Shown: positions 34,646-48,949, counted from the stretch's first letter. The stretch: 64,000 bases of DNA from Monarcha castaneiventris obscurior (GCA_026261815.1 JAMPIT010000437.1:930001-994000); one strand, 5' to 3'. The notes: generated from the letters alone by a model not told the origin. Translations and numbers: made by a program.

Positions 34646-37600
34646 CTGCAAGGGAAACGAGAACTGGTCAGCGGCACTTAATTTACAAAAAACGCCCAAC
34701 TACTGCAAGCACTGTAGTTATTTGAGCCCTTTATGCGAAACGGTTGATTGGCTTCGCACAAAGATGACAACAAATGTAGTTCTTCGCTCTCCAAACGTGC
34801 CCATCTCCACGGACATGCAGGCAAAGGGCACGGACACATCACCTGGACGGAGGCAGAACTGGACCACACTGGTGCCACCAGCCAGCAAGCCCCAGGCTGC
34901 TGCAGGGAGCCCGCCCCACCCGGCAGTGGCTGTGCCCACAGTGGGCACCTCTGTCACCGTCACCCCCCCAGCCACCGCAGGCCACCGTGGGGCCTGGAGA
35001 GACGATCAATTTAATCCATTCAGTGATGCTGTCCCATATTTAACAAGCTACAGGCACATCCGACAACACCACAAAACTATAAATCCTCCCCCAAGTGAAG
35101 GTTATAGTAATTTAAAAGGTGACTCAAAGGGAATCACCCCCTGATTTCGAGACCAGAGCAGAGTTATGAGCACACGGGGTCCCTGTGCCCTTGCCCTTGG
35201 CAGACATTGCCCTGTGGATGAACTCGCCCATGGACAGGCAGTTTGAGCCTGAGGAGGAGCAGTTACATAAGCCACCCAAAATTAACACTTAGGGTTACAG
35301 ACAGACACACCAGCATTTCATACTTCTTTGAAGCCATGGAATCCTTAATCTCCTATCCTGACACCAAATCCTTTCACTGGATCCTCCTTCTCCTTTTGCT
35401 ATTTTATGAAGTTCAGGTTCTGGTTTCAGCAATCCAGACACCCCTTCCTGTTACAAGCCCACTTTGGTCTCCCATTTTATCTCCCTCCCACCTTCACTCT
35501 GGTCAACCCAGCTGCTTGCTCGCCCACACTTGGCACAAACAACTCCAACTGTCTTTATCCAAGCAATTCTAGCAGGATGTAAGGACACTGCCACCCAAAT
35601 CTCCTCATAAAACTACTGCCAGGGGGCCTTAGTAACAAACCCACCCCCAAATGAAGCACCACAGCACATGAAGTGCTTGGCCTGCAGCTCTGCTGAGGGA
35701 CACAGATCCATTTCATTCAAAACAAAAAGGACAACAAATAAATCCCAGCCAACAGCACTCCTCTGATCTTTAATGACCAATTTAGTTACAATCATTTCCT
35801 GGGGTGCAGCCACTGCAGTCAGCTAATAATGGAACAGAAGAACCTGGAGAACTTTTCCCCTTTCCCCTTGCAACAGTGTGGTGAAGGAGATGATCATGAA
35901 GAGCCCAGAAATATCTCCCGATTTTGGTCCTCCAGTCTCAGCTCTATTGCAGTCCCTGCCGGGGCTGAGCAGACCTCTCTGACCACTTCAGTCAGGCACC
36001 AGGACAAACCCAGGCTGCCCCTGTGGGGCTGGGCAGCCAGGTGAGCCCAGGGAAGGCTCGGCAGCAGTGGCACTGAGAAGGGGCAGCAGCACCCCATGAC
36101 CTGGAGGCAAAGCACAGGGGACCGGCCTCCCCCTGTCCCCCAGAGAGCTGCGGGGCTCTCAGGCTCCAGCCTGGAAGGCGTGGAGGTCTCCTCTGCTGAA
36201 GCAGCACCAAGCAGGGGGCTGCAGCCAGTACCGCGTGCCTGAGTGTCACTGTTTATGGTTACTTGCAAGCGTTAGAGACCCGCAGGCCAGTCCCAGCGTG
36301 ACACCCGTGCTGTTCCTGCCCCGGGCTGGCCAGAAGGCTGTGGCTGCACGGGTGGGATTTGCCTGTCCAAGGGGAGCAGGGATGGTCTGGATGCTCTGCT
36401 GCAGGTGGGAGCCCAAAGCACGTTTGTGGTTTGCTCCATCTTACAACTTCTCCAGGCTCCACTGGGGGTGTGCTTTGGGTATGGCCCGTGTATTGTTAAC
36501 ACTAAAGGCATATTTTGCCAAACTTTGGAAGCCAAGCAGCAATAGCCACTACCTCTGCCAGGCTTCATCTTCTACATTTCCTGCACTTTTGCCCCGGCCA
36601 GCCACGAGCTTTCGTTATAGCCTGCACTAAGGCCACTCTTCCAGCCTCAATTACTAAGACACAAGCTGTTAGTTACTTCTAAAGCCCAGGAATAACCCCA
36701 CAGCCCAGCCTGCTGCCAGGCTTTTTGCTTTAGGCTACGAAAGTACAAGAGGCACCATGTTTTAATTAAGGAAACCATATCGAATATTCACCACTAAGAA
36801 TTTGCACACAATAAAAGGAGATCTTATCTCCTGCCCAGCTCCCACACAGAACCCTACCACGCGGGAGATTTACAGGGAAATGCGGCTGTCAATACATCCC
36901 TGTAGTGCCTCTGAAGGAGCCCCTGAGCCCCCTCCCCTCCCTTTCACGGCCGCGGCTGATACAATCCTCCTTTGTTCTTGCACAAAGGGTTTTCCCACAC
37001 CACGGTGGCCCCTTGGAACAAAGGTTCTCCCGGGCACATCAGGGATGAAGGCAGGCTCCCGAAGGGGCTGCATCAGCTAACGCAAACATCCCACAAGAAA
37101 ACCTTCCTAAGAAACACCAGCAGTTTTTTGGACAGTCCTCAAAGTTAGTTGCTGTACAGGGCTCCAGGAGAGCCCAGCCAAGATCATGCCTTACCCTACA
37201 GTACAAAAAAACCCAAACAAAATCCCAACCAACACCACACTTGGGCCAAATACCATCGTTTCAAAGGAACGCGCACTTAGGAACTTAACTGTACACAAAT
37301 TTGCATCATTTCAATACAGGAGAAAAAGAACATTCTGTCTATGCCACAGACTAAAATGCGGGCTGTACCTGTATCACTTATTTTATACACGCAGAATAAG
37401 CTATTGGAGTAAAAAGTGCCTGTAAGCATATAATTAGGTTTAATTAGGACTGTTAACAACAAAACTATTTTGGCAAAAAATTACCAAAATCCTGGCCAGA
37501 TATAAATCTGAGTTCAAAACCAGCTTGTGTAGTTACTTGATAAAGCAGCCAATTCAGAGAGTTGAAAACACTCCTCACTTTTCCACTCTGCAGGTTTCTC

Positions 37601-40600
37601 AGCTTGGGGTATCACTTTCACAATAAGCAAAATTCCTGCAGGTTCAGCCCTGAGCCTGCCCCATCCATTCCAAAAGGTAAAACAATCGGTGCTTCACTAC
37701 CTGAGAGAAGAGATGCTACTCCAGCATGTCAGAAATCCACCTACTTTGTATCTGGATAAAATAATTAATCTGGAAGTAGAGCAAGGAGTCCATTATATGG
37801 TGAGCAGAAACACAGAAACTTGAGAGAACTGTATCTTCTATTTCAGCTGATTAATTTCCATTAAACCTGTCAGCTGCCTTATTTTAGTGCTCTGAGCACT
37901 GTGTTCCATGAGAGACACTTTTCCAAAGAGCTTTGATTAGTTGTACAGAGCTGTACTTCACAAGAGAGTTCTTAATGGAAGGAAACTGATACTGCAGAAG
38001 TTATTAATGGAAGTAAACTGGTATTGCTTGTTATTAATAGAAGTAAGCTGACATTGCTCAAAGTTTGATGCAAAAAATAAGTTAACTTACATATTCACGT
38101 GTGCATGCATGAATAAACAGTGCAGATATAGACAGAAGAGAGAACAAATATTGATTCTTTTTGTTATCAGAAAGTGGGTAAACTCCTTGCAAGGAAAGTT
38201 TCATTCTATGCATGTTTTATGAAGTTATTTGATTGTAAAAGTCGTGGAAATGAATGTGTAAGATATTCTGAATGCAGCAGAGGATGCATGTGCCCTGCCC
38301 AGGCTGGGAGAGATGCTTCTCACAGCAAGAGGCTCAACACCAAGAACAACACCTGACCCCCCATGTCTCACTGAACTCTGCAGTTTCCCCCCTCACACAG
38401 CAAACCCCGTGCCCGAGTGCACTGTGCAGGGAAGCAGGGAATTCCCTCATTCCAGGGAATCACAGTGCGTGTTACCAGCAGCTGCAAGCTGGGCTGCACT
38501 CAGTGACACATTCTCAGCTCGGGTTGTTACACTCAGCACGGAACTGTTTTGGAAAGCAGCAGCACAACCCAAATATTTATCTGCAGTGTTTAACCTGGAC
38601 ACTGAGCAGGTCCCAGCGTGAAGAGGGTATAAGCACACGGGCACTTAGCACTGCCAGGGAGGTGTCTGAGCCCTGTGGCTGCTCCCAGAGCGAGCACACT
38701 GAGTGAGATCACAGCCGGGGACTGCCGATGGTGCCTCTTCTCACCGGCCCTCTGCCCTGCTTGCTCCCGGAGCACTTCCACAGATGACAGCACTGGCTCC
38801 ACCAAGTACCATGGATCGCTCCTAGTGGCAGGGCAGGTCCTGCAGGACACCAGCACTTCCCTCGGACAAAACCACGGCTCCAGTTTGAGCTCGTATCTAC
38901 TCAGTGAACACACAGGGAAAGCATAATTTATAAAAAACTGATTCGTTTCCTTAGCCCCAAACGGTGTATAAAGTGCATGTCCCTTGCAATTAAAGGAAAG
39001 TCCAGAAAACACTGAGTATTGAGAGGGCTACTGACTTTGGAAGCTTGTGCCCATTAATTAATGACAAATTTTAGCATGAAAAATAGTTCAGAGATACTGG
39101 GCTCTACAACTGACATAAAGGAAAAGTATAACAAAACAATAATTAAGAAAAAAGGTAAGAAATGAGAAAAGCAATCCAGAGTCACACAAAGGCCACCCCA
39201 AGTGTGTGGTGGAAATAATGCTGTGATGGAAATGATGCTGTATTGGCTCCAGCTATGGCCAGAGCCCTCTGATGAGCTTTAGAGAGCTCAGTATGGGAGG
39301 GAGGACGGACCATCTGGCTGGCACTAAGCAGCAGAAATACAGTCCAGAGAGAAAGGCTGGGCTTCAGTGTGGCAGCTGGGGTTGTGGTGGGGGCACGCAG
39401 CATCTCTGATGACACCATCTCGTGTGGGCAGCCACCTTCCAGTCACTGCAAACAGAAATAAACACCAAAGGACAAATACTACTTTGACCTTCCCCTGGAG
39501 AACCCCGAAGTGGCATTGAGAACCTAAGCAATTTAGCTTCACAACAAACCTCCAAAATTATTAGAAGGAAGGAAGTGAAGTGCTTTATCTGCACTCTGAG
39601 AATAAGCAAGAGATTCAATTGCTCTCCTCGGGAACAGAGCAAGGGCTGTCCAGAGGGGATCTCTGGGCTTTCTCTACAGTTTCTTAGCTCGATAAAGAAA
39701 TGTTCCACATCCAGCTCTACATCATTTCCCAAGGTGCCATCAGCACTCAGCAGCTCGGCAAACACTGCAGAGCACACAGACACTTCTCCAGGACATGCTC
39801 CCCAGAGCCCAGGGCTCAGCCCTTTGTTACACTGATAGTAGAAACAACAGGTACTGACCAGAGGGAGAGAAGTCACTTGCATTTCTGTTCTCACCACCAG
39901 ATACAACCAGGAAATGTTATGCCCTCACCAACTTCCTTTCCCTGGACCATATTAAAATATGCTGCAGGTTCTCTCCTAGTTAATCAGTAGCCATCAACAG
40001 GAACTTCCCAGTCCATGTTTTTACTTTCTAACTGAAGTGACAGCTCTGGTAGAACAACCCTCAAGCTTTCAGAAACCAGTTCTGCACAACATGGGCTGGG
40101 TTTTTTGAAACAGTATCCACAAACCAAAGCAGTTCTTGGATGAAAAGCTTAGCCATAGTTAGACCTAAAAAACAAATCTGATGAGATTATAAAGCCCTAA
40201 TATGACAATATTTCATGGGGCATTTACCCATCTGCAGTCTTGGGCTTCTTATTCCACTAAGCCACTAACAGTCACCCAAATATTGCTAAGCATTTAAGCT
40301 GGTCTGAATTCATGCAGATTTAGATTTAATTGTCACACAAGCCATGCTCTAAGGGTTCCACACATCATCTGTGCAAATCTCCACTTTAATCAGCATCAAA
40401 TATCAACATTCACTCAAAATAACTTGCATAAACGTTGCTAAAGTTACACATATGGGAGCCAGGCAGAATAGGCAAAGCATGCAAGATGGAAGTTCCATAC
40501 TGCTGACATAAAAAGACATTTTTTCCAACAAATTGATGTCATTTTCATAACTTACAAAACAAAGTTTTACCTACCTACGGCATAAACTAATTCATTAATG

Positions 40601-43600
40601 TATGGCTACTTTCCAGAGTTAAAGCATCTTGTATAAAACTTAAAAAAATAAAAAGCTCAAAAAATCCCCCCAAAATTACACTCCCTTTTGAACAGCAAAT
40701 ATTTAACCATAACTATTACCAGCATGGAAAAAAACATCAACAATACTTGGCAACAGAAAACAAAACCATCCAGTATGGGACCCTTATTTCTCTAAGAGGT
40801 GGTCTGGAGGAAAAAAGTGGAGATTTTTGCTTGGTTTATTTTTCTGGCAGGTGAGTTCCCTACTCAAACGTGCCACAAGGCCAGAACAGCTGTGCTGGCA
40901 CCACGCTGGCAGCAAAGGTGTCAGACGGGGCACGACAGAACGGGAGCAAAGAAGCATCCTGTGGATTTCCCTGGGAGCTATTGGAAACTCTTGAGAATTC
41001 AGAGCTGTCTCATCAAAGGGAAAAGGCCACAACAGAGTTAGGAACACACATACTGCACTTGCATGCTCTTAGATAGATGAGCCTTCTTGAAAATGCAGTT
41101 TTCTAAAAATGTTTACTGGGTTAAATCAGATACTTTGGCTACTCCCCCCGGAGAGCACTAAACACCTCCTGCATCACTCACCAGATGAAGACAGAGGCTC
41201 AGCCCAACCCTGACTGCATCCAGCTTGGGTCCTGCTAGAGGACAAATTCCCAGGATTTGCTCTTTAGAAGCAAGAGGAACAAGTTGCACAGCACCACACC
41301 ACGGTCTGGCAAACAAGTTCCCTGGCACCCATCCCTCCCAGGTGGGCAGGACACTGAGCTGAGCTCCCTGTGCAAAGGACAACTCCACCTGTGCCAGCCC
41401 AGCCAGCCTACAGCAACCCTGCTCTTCCCAGGGCTGCTCATTCCCATGGAGCTTTTGTTCCCAGCCATTTCTCCACTCCTTCTGGAAGCCATGAAAAGCA
41501 TGTGTCAGCACAACTTGCTGCTGAGGAAGGCATTAGAAAGGATTTGAACTGACTCCCCATGGCAACGGACCCTGAAAGGGAATTAGCATTTGCTCCCCAT
41601 TCCTTGAGAGGCCTAAATGGAATTTGTTTTTCTCCTCTTTAAGGAATTATTTCCAGGAGGGCAGCACGCTGCTGCCTCTGAGGTTCAGCAGGCACAGCTT
41701 TAGCTGGCACCTGCCCTGCACACCCTGTTCAGGGTAACACTCATCCCACCAGACATGGGATGGGTAAATATGAGTGAGAGTCCATGCACGTTTTCCTTAC
41801 ACAGATTTCCAGTGCTCTGCACACCTTTCTGCTGCCTCTGCCAGCTCTCTGTGCACCCATTCACCAATCCAAATCAGGTTTAGGTCTGCTGCACAGAGGG
41901 TTTCAAACTGCAAGTGAATGCAGGAGTCTTTCTGTAAATGAAAATCTAAAATGTAGAGAGACAATTCACCATGTGATAAACTGTGAAGATAAAAATAAGA
42001 TGCCTGGAAAGGACTTGTGCCAATGCAGCCAGGCACGGACATGGATGACCTGCACCTTGTGCACTTGGCCTCTTATCAATGGGTGTGTGGTTCCCCCAAG
42101 GAGTGGGCATTTCACACCACAAGACCCCCTGTGCTGGACATCAATTAACACAGTTGGTAATTGATAACATTCCTCCTTTTTTTTTTTCCACCTGTGGGTG
42201 GAACAAAGGCCAAGCAAAGACAGGAGAATCTCGTTGAGGCTCAGCACTGTCTGGTGTGACCCACGCCACCCCAGCCACACGCTGGGTCACGCTCAGTGTG
42301 CACAGGAACAGGAACTCTGTGTCAGTTCCAATACATCACATCAGTAACCGAGCACAGGCCGCTCTGCACCGCAGCCTGTCTCCACTTGAAGTTTCTTGCA
42401 AGCAGCCGTGAGTTACTTCAGGCTGAAGAGACTCACACGGGCACCTCATGCCAACAACTGTTAACACGCACAGCCAAATGCTTGGAGTGGTTTTACATCC
42501 TTCAGTGGCTGACTGAGCCTCCATGGGGCACGGGGCATCCTCAGCACCCTGTCCCTGGCTTTTTCTAGCCCTGCAGCAGGCGCCTGCCCCAAACTCTGCC
42601 CACCTCCCCCTGCACATCCACTGCCCCGGGGGAACCCTTGTAAGCGCCCGTCTGCAGCGTCAGACACTCCTCACATTGTGGATCCCCCAACCCGCCTTCC
42701 CATCCCTCAGATCTGTGCTCCACTTCACTCCCAGCCACCCAAGCACACCAGGTGGTCCTTCTGTGTGTCAGATGAGCAGCAAAAGGCTCCAAAGTCAGGA
42801 AAGCTCAGATCAGGGGGCAAGCTCAGATCTCTGGAGTAACAGCACTGCCCTCAGTGACCACAGAGACTGGAACAAGTAAGCCACCTTTGTTACAGAAAAC
42901 AGTTCCAGTTTCCTAAAATAAACAAGAAAGGAGGAAAACAAACCCAAATGAGTACTCCCGAACACACAGCTCCCTCCTGGCCGTTAGATCAGTCTGGCAC
43001 CAGCTGACCCCTGCAGGGCTCCACCAGAAGCACCTTCTGCTTGTGGGCTGGGAAGCAAGCCAGACTTCTCCCTGGCACAGGCCAGACCCGGAGGTTCAAA
43101 CCAGTGAATCCCCTGCCCAGGGAACCACGCTTTGCTGTAAGTGGCTCTGACACCCTCCCGGTACAACAGCCGTGACTGCTCAGAACATGCTCTGCATCCC
43201 ACTGTGCCACGAGAAAAATGCCATAAAACTGCTTATACAGCACCCTCACTTCAACACGGCCAAGTGCATTTGAAGCACTCATCGAAGGAGTTTCTGCAAG
43301 ACCCTCCAAGGCAATTAGGCATGACAGCCTTACCTCCTCTGAAGGCACAGGCAGAAAATGCTGTCCTCCTGCAGATAGTACAGCAGGTCTCCAGCAAACC
43401 TGGAGACAGACATTTGCTTTCCCAATTTGGAGAGTTTGATTTTGGTGTTTTTTTTAACATTCAGGCTTGTTTAAACTTACAAAAAAGCCCCAGAGCAAAC
43501 AAACAAAACAAATCTCTACACCACCACACAACTCCATGTGGCTGTGCCCTGGCTGTGCCATCAACGTTATCAATTTAAATTGAATTGGATCTTGGGTGAC

Positions 43601-45060
43601 ACCTTAGAAAAAACTCAGCTTATTCAGATTTCATTAAAGGAAAACTGTTCCATTTATAGAAAGATTACTTTGTAGAGCCAACAGAAACACACAGCTTAGG
43701 TGTTAAAGCCTTTCCCAGAAGTAAGGGGAAGCCAAATATTGAACAGAGGACTAATCTTCATGCTGTATTTTGATGCTCGTGAAACTGTTTTACTGCCACG
43801 GGTGTTTCTTGACAGTGTTTTAAATTACAGATCAGCTTATGCAAAACTGGGAGCTGTTAATAGCGGGTGGCCTCTCCTTTGCTTTTATGGAGTGAAAATT
43901 TTATTCTCCCTCTCAAATACCGGTGATTTTGATCAAAGTCATGGCGGGACACCCGCCTCAACGGCTGAAAGGACAGCAGCATTAAATCAATTCCCTAGGC
44001 AACCTCCCAAGCCGAGCCCCTATTGTTAAAATAATGAGTTGTGCACCACTTGATCCCAACCCACCAGCTGATCCCCATTTTTATAGACAATAGGTAGCAC
44101 AGAACCAGAAAGCACCCGTGAACAGATAATTCCTCATAAGTCGCACATCTTCAGCTGATAAAACTTAAAATTCTTTCTCTAACAGGCTACGGGCATTTTT
44201 AAATGTAGGGAAAAAAGCATCCTTCAGAGTTAAAAACAAATTTTGTAAAAGTAGCACTCTCAAACTTATTCCAGGGAGCTGATGCTTAAAGAACCAGGAA
44301 GATTTTTAACAGTGTGCATGCACTCTGCTGTCTCTCACCTCCCAAAAAGCCTGGATTTTCTTTCCATATCCCTCATGATGTTTAACTCAGGTGCTTCACT
44401 GCAGGGTAGAACCCAGCCTGTCTTTTCAGTACTGTTACCTGCAACTATTCTTTCACATTCCAGAACAAACACCATAAGTTTTCTTTCGTTTCCTTCAAGT
44501 TTTGCAACCTGTGGGCCAGAAGTCCCAAGGACAAGTAAATCAGGAGGGCCCCCTGAAAACAGGCAAACATTGTGTTTTATAACTCAGGAGTTAAAGCACA
44601 CTTTAAACAAAGAGCCTATGACTGGTCCATCAGATAAGGCTTATATCTTTCTCCCTGGAATTTAATAACACTTCTAAAACACTTTTCGGCCAGCTGGAGT
44701 TCCCAGAATTGCACAGAGTAGCTTAATTACAACAAAATGTGCACGGAGTTAAATTCCCACCTCAATGTACTTCCTTTTTGTTTTTTTTTCTTTTTAATGC
44801 TTTATGGAGTAGGCAATCAGAAATAAGGTCTTTTTAGGGAGGACTCAATCCAGCAAGAGGTTTGACTCTTCTCAACGCCCCCCCTACCCCAGCCCCTTCC
44901 AGGTGGGGACAGGCGTGCTCCCACCCTGCGGCACTCCCGGCTGCTGTCCTGCGCTCCTCGAGGGGGTCGGGATTTTCCGCTAAGCCTCATTTAACACGGG
45001 CTGGGCTGGGCTGGGTCTAGGGCGAGCCCAGCGGCTGCAGCTCGCTCCGGTTTCACTCAC
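34646..45060 (-). other. PLCH1: PLCH1 5' intron (10.4 kb) or upstream region
   Basis: Between the start-codon exon and the candidate non-coding first exons. No exon, named repeat or RNA gene is recognised. At 36966-37024 there are three SOX-type motifs (cctttgttc, cacaaagg, aacaaagg) close together. Plus-strand frames such as 38272-38706 and 43141-43578 have no recognisable content. Confidence 0.65.
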
Positions 45061-46114
45061 CGCGGCCCAGGTGCTGCCCTGGCACAGCCGCGGGGCAGAG
45101 CGGCCCCGGCACATGGCCAACGCGGGGCCGGGCAGCGGCTGCGGGAGCATCCCGGCGATGCTTTCCTTAACCCGCAGAACAAACACGGCCGGAGCAGCGG
45201 CAGCGCCTCGGGAGAGCCCCGGAGCGGCTCCGTGCACAGCGAGCCCCCCGGGCCGCTTGTAAAAGAGGCCGAAAAAAGTTACACCTTGCAAACCCTCGCC
45301 TCAACTTTCGGCCGCAAACAGCGGGAGAAACCAGCATCAACCGCAAGCGAAAGCCCAGCGGAGGCCGGCAGGGACACAGCCCCGTCCCGCCGCAGGAGCG
45401 CCCGGGGGCCGCGCACAGGGCCGGGGCTCGGGGGTCCCGTCCGCCCTCACTCACCGCGGCCGCCGGGCTGGCTCTGCTCCGGTCCGGTCGGGTCGGGTCC
45501 GGTCCCTCGCCGCCGCAGCCACACGCACAGCCCCAGCCCGCTCCGGCCGCACAACCTGCTCCCGTTCAAACGCCAGCGCTGCCGCCCGCCCCGCCCGGCC
45601 CGGCCCGGCGCGGCCCGCCCCCGCCACGGGCCCCGCTGAAACCCGGAGCGGCCGCGGCGGAGCGGAGCGGCCCCGGCAGAGCGGAGCGGCTGCGGCAGCC
45701 CGAGACGAGATCCAGCCCCGGTATTGCCGCGGCTCTGCGCCTGTTCAACCTGCTCCATTGTGTGTACGCTGCGAGCGGCGGGGCAGCGCCGCCCGCTCCC
45801 CTCAGCGCCGCCCGGCACCGAGCCCCCGGCCGGCACCGAGCCCCCAGCCCCGCTCCCCTCAGCGCCGCCCGGCACCGAGCCCCCGGCCGGGGGGTTGGGG
45901 GGGGGCCGCTCCCCTCAGCGCCCACCGGCACCGAGCCCCCAGCCCCGCTCCCCTCAGCGCCCACCGGCACCGAGCCCCGCTCCCCTCAGCGCCGCCCGGC
46001 ACCGAGCCCCCGGCCCCGCTCCCCTCAGCGCCCACCGGCACCGAGCCCCCGGCCCCGCTCCCCTCAGCGCCGCCCGCCCCGGCAGAGTCTCCTCCCGTCC
46101 CGGCGGGACTCACC
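45061..46114 (-). promoter_or_regulatory. PLCH1: CpG island with candidate alternative PLCH1 first exons
   Basis: Dense CpG over about 45.0-46.2 kb. On the minus strand three strong donors follow GC-rich sequence: GGCCGCG|GTGAGTGA at exon end 45061, GGCCGCG|GTGAGTGA at exon end 45455 and GAGCTCG|GTGAGTCC at exon end 46114. The first two share 15 bases around the junction. The acceptor at 34646 has no other obvious upstream partner, so these are the likely 5' untranslated exons of PLCH1. Transcription starts cannot be placed from sequence alone. Confidence 0.55.
45795..46078. repeat. GC-rich minisatellite in the PLCH1 CpG island
   Basis: About seven copies of ctcagcgccgcccggcaccg followed by agcccccggccccgctccc, unit 32-58 bases with internal deletions. 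Located between two of the candidate first-exon donors. Confidence 0.92.
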
Positions 46115-46237
46115 GAGCTCCCGGGCCGGGCCGTGGGGAGCGGTGCCGGCGGGACGCGCTGGGAGCGCAGGGAGAAGCGGAGGAGCGCGGCGGCCCCTCG
46201 GGAGGCCCCTCGGCCGGCGGGTGCCATGGAGACCCCC

Positions 46238-46520
46238 GGCCCTCCCGTCCCACCCCTGCCGTGGGCAGGGACAGCTTCCACTGCCCCAGGCTGCTCCAAC
46301 CCCCAGTGTCCAACCTGGCCTGGGACAATCCCAGAGATGGGGCAGCCGCAGCTGCTCTGGGCAACCTGCCCCGGGACTTCACCGTCCTCTGAGTAAAACA
46401 ATTCTTTCTTAAATCCAATCTAAACCGATCTCCCTCCAGTTAAAGCCATTCACCGTTCTCCTATCACAATAGCCCTGCTCAGAAGTTTGTTCCCAAAGGA
46501 TGCAAGGAACAGCCCCGTGC
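46238..46520 (-). mobile_element. CR1 LINE fragment lacking its 3' tip
   Basis: Minus-orientation CR1: cacccctgccgtgggcaggg, acagcttccactgccccagg, gtccaacctggcctgggaca and on to ccagttaaagccattcaccg. The terminal 40-50 bases of the CR1 3' end are missing; the element begins directly at GC-rich sequence. Confidence 0.88.
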
Positions 46521-48055
46521 CCACGCTGCCGGTGGGCTCCGAGGGGCCGGGGATGTTTATTGCCATTTGCCTGACATGCCACACCAGCAATAAAAAGTCT
46601 GGGCAGTGTCGGAGGTATTTTTCTTGGGCCATTTGGAGGCCGGCTATCTCCTTTCACGCCCTGTGATCTTTTGAAGATGTTGCACCGCTCACGGCATATT
46701 CAGAGCTGCAGGGGCAAAGGCGCAAGAGCTGAACAGTTTAGTTCTTGTCCTTATTCCCGATCGGAGAACCCTCCTCTGTTGGAAACCCTCTGCTGGGCAT
46801 TGCTGCGGGTGAAGGGAGGGATGGAGCTCCCGAGAGGCAGCGTGGGGGTTTTATGTAATGGAGCAAATGCAGCTTCTCCCCCAGCCTCCCAGCCGGGCTC
46901 TGCAGAGATATTTGTCTCTGCTCCTGTTACTGCCTTTCCAATAGCCAGGCCTCCCACAGAGACAGGATCTGCAACCTCTCAAGCCCTGCACAGATGGAAA
47001 GCACAGCTTTGAATTGAACTGGGCTTTTTCTGAGGGGGGAGGGTGTGCTGGTGGGTTGGTTAGTTTTGTTTTTAAGATAAGCCCTGCATGATAAGGAAAA
47101 CAGCATTAACAAACAATTACAGGACCTGACCCTCAAGCAATCATTTGTCACTGCAAGCCCAAATCCATGTGAGGGAACAACACACTCGGTTCACATTCGC
47201 CCACATCTCACCTCTGCTTGCTAGAAATACAGCATGTGGCTTCCTGAGACTTTTCTCTCAGCTTTAGAGTAGATTTTTGTGATAAATCCTCCTGTGACTC
47301 ATCTACAGAACAGAAGTGCAAAGTCCAGAACTACATTTAATTATTACAGAAAATAAACCATAAGTGTTCAATTATGCCCAGCTTGGAAAAGCTCCTCCTA
47401 CTTCCCAGACGTAGGAACAGGAACACCTATAAACCCCCAGGAGAAGTGAATTTTTGCTGAGCTGAATGTGTACTGTGGGGTTCAAACTCAGCTTTGAGTT
47501 TTGCTCCGGAGGCTGCCACGGCCAATCCCGAATCCCTGACTGTCTGATGAGTTTCATGTCCAAGAACCACGGTGGTGGCTGGCCCAGCCCTTCGCTGTCT
47601 TATGCACAAACCCACTTTTTTCATTTTCAAACAGGCACAGACACCTGGTTTGCTGCCCCAGAGCTGCCCCCCACACTGGGTTCCAACACACTGCAGGTGT
47701 TTCATGGCCCGCTGCTCCCTAGCACCAGCCTCACCCTGGGAGGACAGAACAAAAGGAGTAAAGAACCACTAACAACTATTCTTGCCCAAGGAAAATGTTT
47801 TTTTTTAGGATCTCAGGAGTCACAACTTTGCCCTGAAGTCAGCAGAGAAAACTCTGATGTAGCAGCGAATTGCCAGACAAGCAGTGCTCAATTATTAAGG
47901 TTTTTTTGTACCACACTCTTCTCCCCGGTGTTTCACTGGAAAGCAATCACACAGAAAGAAAGAAAATCTGTAAAACACTTCACTTTAAATAAATATTGGG
48001 ACTGTGGGAGGTTAAACAAGGGTCAAAAGCTTGGTATATAAAACATGTAACAATG
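46521..48055. other. Intergenic interval between C3orf33 and the PLCH1 promoter region
   Basis: Short gap between tandem genes. Nothing recognised apart from the CR1 copy at its left edge. Confidence 0.7.
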
Positions 48056-48949
48056 AACTTAAGAAATTCAATCTTTATTCTGAGAATATTTACAACATAA
48101 ATAGTAATACACTCATACTTCACACGTGTATCAAAAATAAAGCAAGAATTTAAGTTCTTAGCACAGTCTGATCCTCCTTGTCAAATTTCATGTTAATGTT
48201 TTATATTCATCTAATTTTAGATACTTACAGAACCATAAGAAAGAAACAACACAGGTTGTTCCTCTTCAAATTAAAGTTGTCTGAAAAATCTGGATTCCTG
48301 ACATTACATTCTTTGATACACCAAATGGTTTTTCCCCCCGAGGAACTTTAGTTATTACAACCTTATCAGCTTTTTAAGATCAGCCGTAACAAATCACCTT
48401 TTATATCACTAACAATGCAACCCATTCTTGAAGATGAATGAGTTTTAAACCACAAATTACACAAAAAAAAAGTAGCGTACGAACAGAATTCAAACAAAAA
48501 GTTTGTGTTTAAAGCCATCCCACGAGCTCTGTAAAGGCCTGACGTGAGGTTTCTGTCCAGTGTGAGCTGGGCAGCAATGGCACATTACAGAGGAGTGAAG
48601 TGACACTGCACCTCCAACCTGCACTGTCCCTGCTGCTCTGCCTGGGCAGCCCAGGCTGGAGGGGCTCAGCAGGTGGGAAATTGGACAACTAATTTAGGAC
48701 ATCACTGTGGAGAAGTTTGGCATCAGAGCATTTTCACTGGTGGCCTGCATGGTGCTACTAAACTTCAATCCCATGTGGGTTATGATATGGGATTGATTCC
48801 ATATAAACCCATGAGCTGGGGGTTTATGTTCTATGTGACCCATTGACTGTGGGGTTTGTGTTCAAGACAGGGACCCTCAACATCGCAGCACTGTTTGTGA
48901 TCACAAACATACACAAATCCCACATTGGGGAACTGCATTCCCCACCTTT
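48056..48949 (-). other. C3orf33: C3orf33 3' untranslated region (predicted)
   Basis: Runs from the stop codon to just beyond an AATAAA (minus strand, 48079-48074), which is followed by T/GT-rich sequence. AT-rich; no other feature seen. The end is predicted from the signal only. Confidence 0.5.
48074..48079 (-). promoter_or_regulatory. C3orf33: Polyadenylation signal AATAAA for C3orf33
   Basis: Minus-strand GAATAAAGATT, 870 bases downstream of the C3orf33 stop, followed by T-rich sequence. Confidence 0.5.

Noticed and set aside
45232..46412. Several 130-220 codon frames in the CpG island
   Set aside because: Repetitive Pro/Ala/Arg translations of the minisatellite on both strands; no conserved content.
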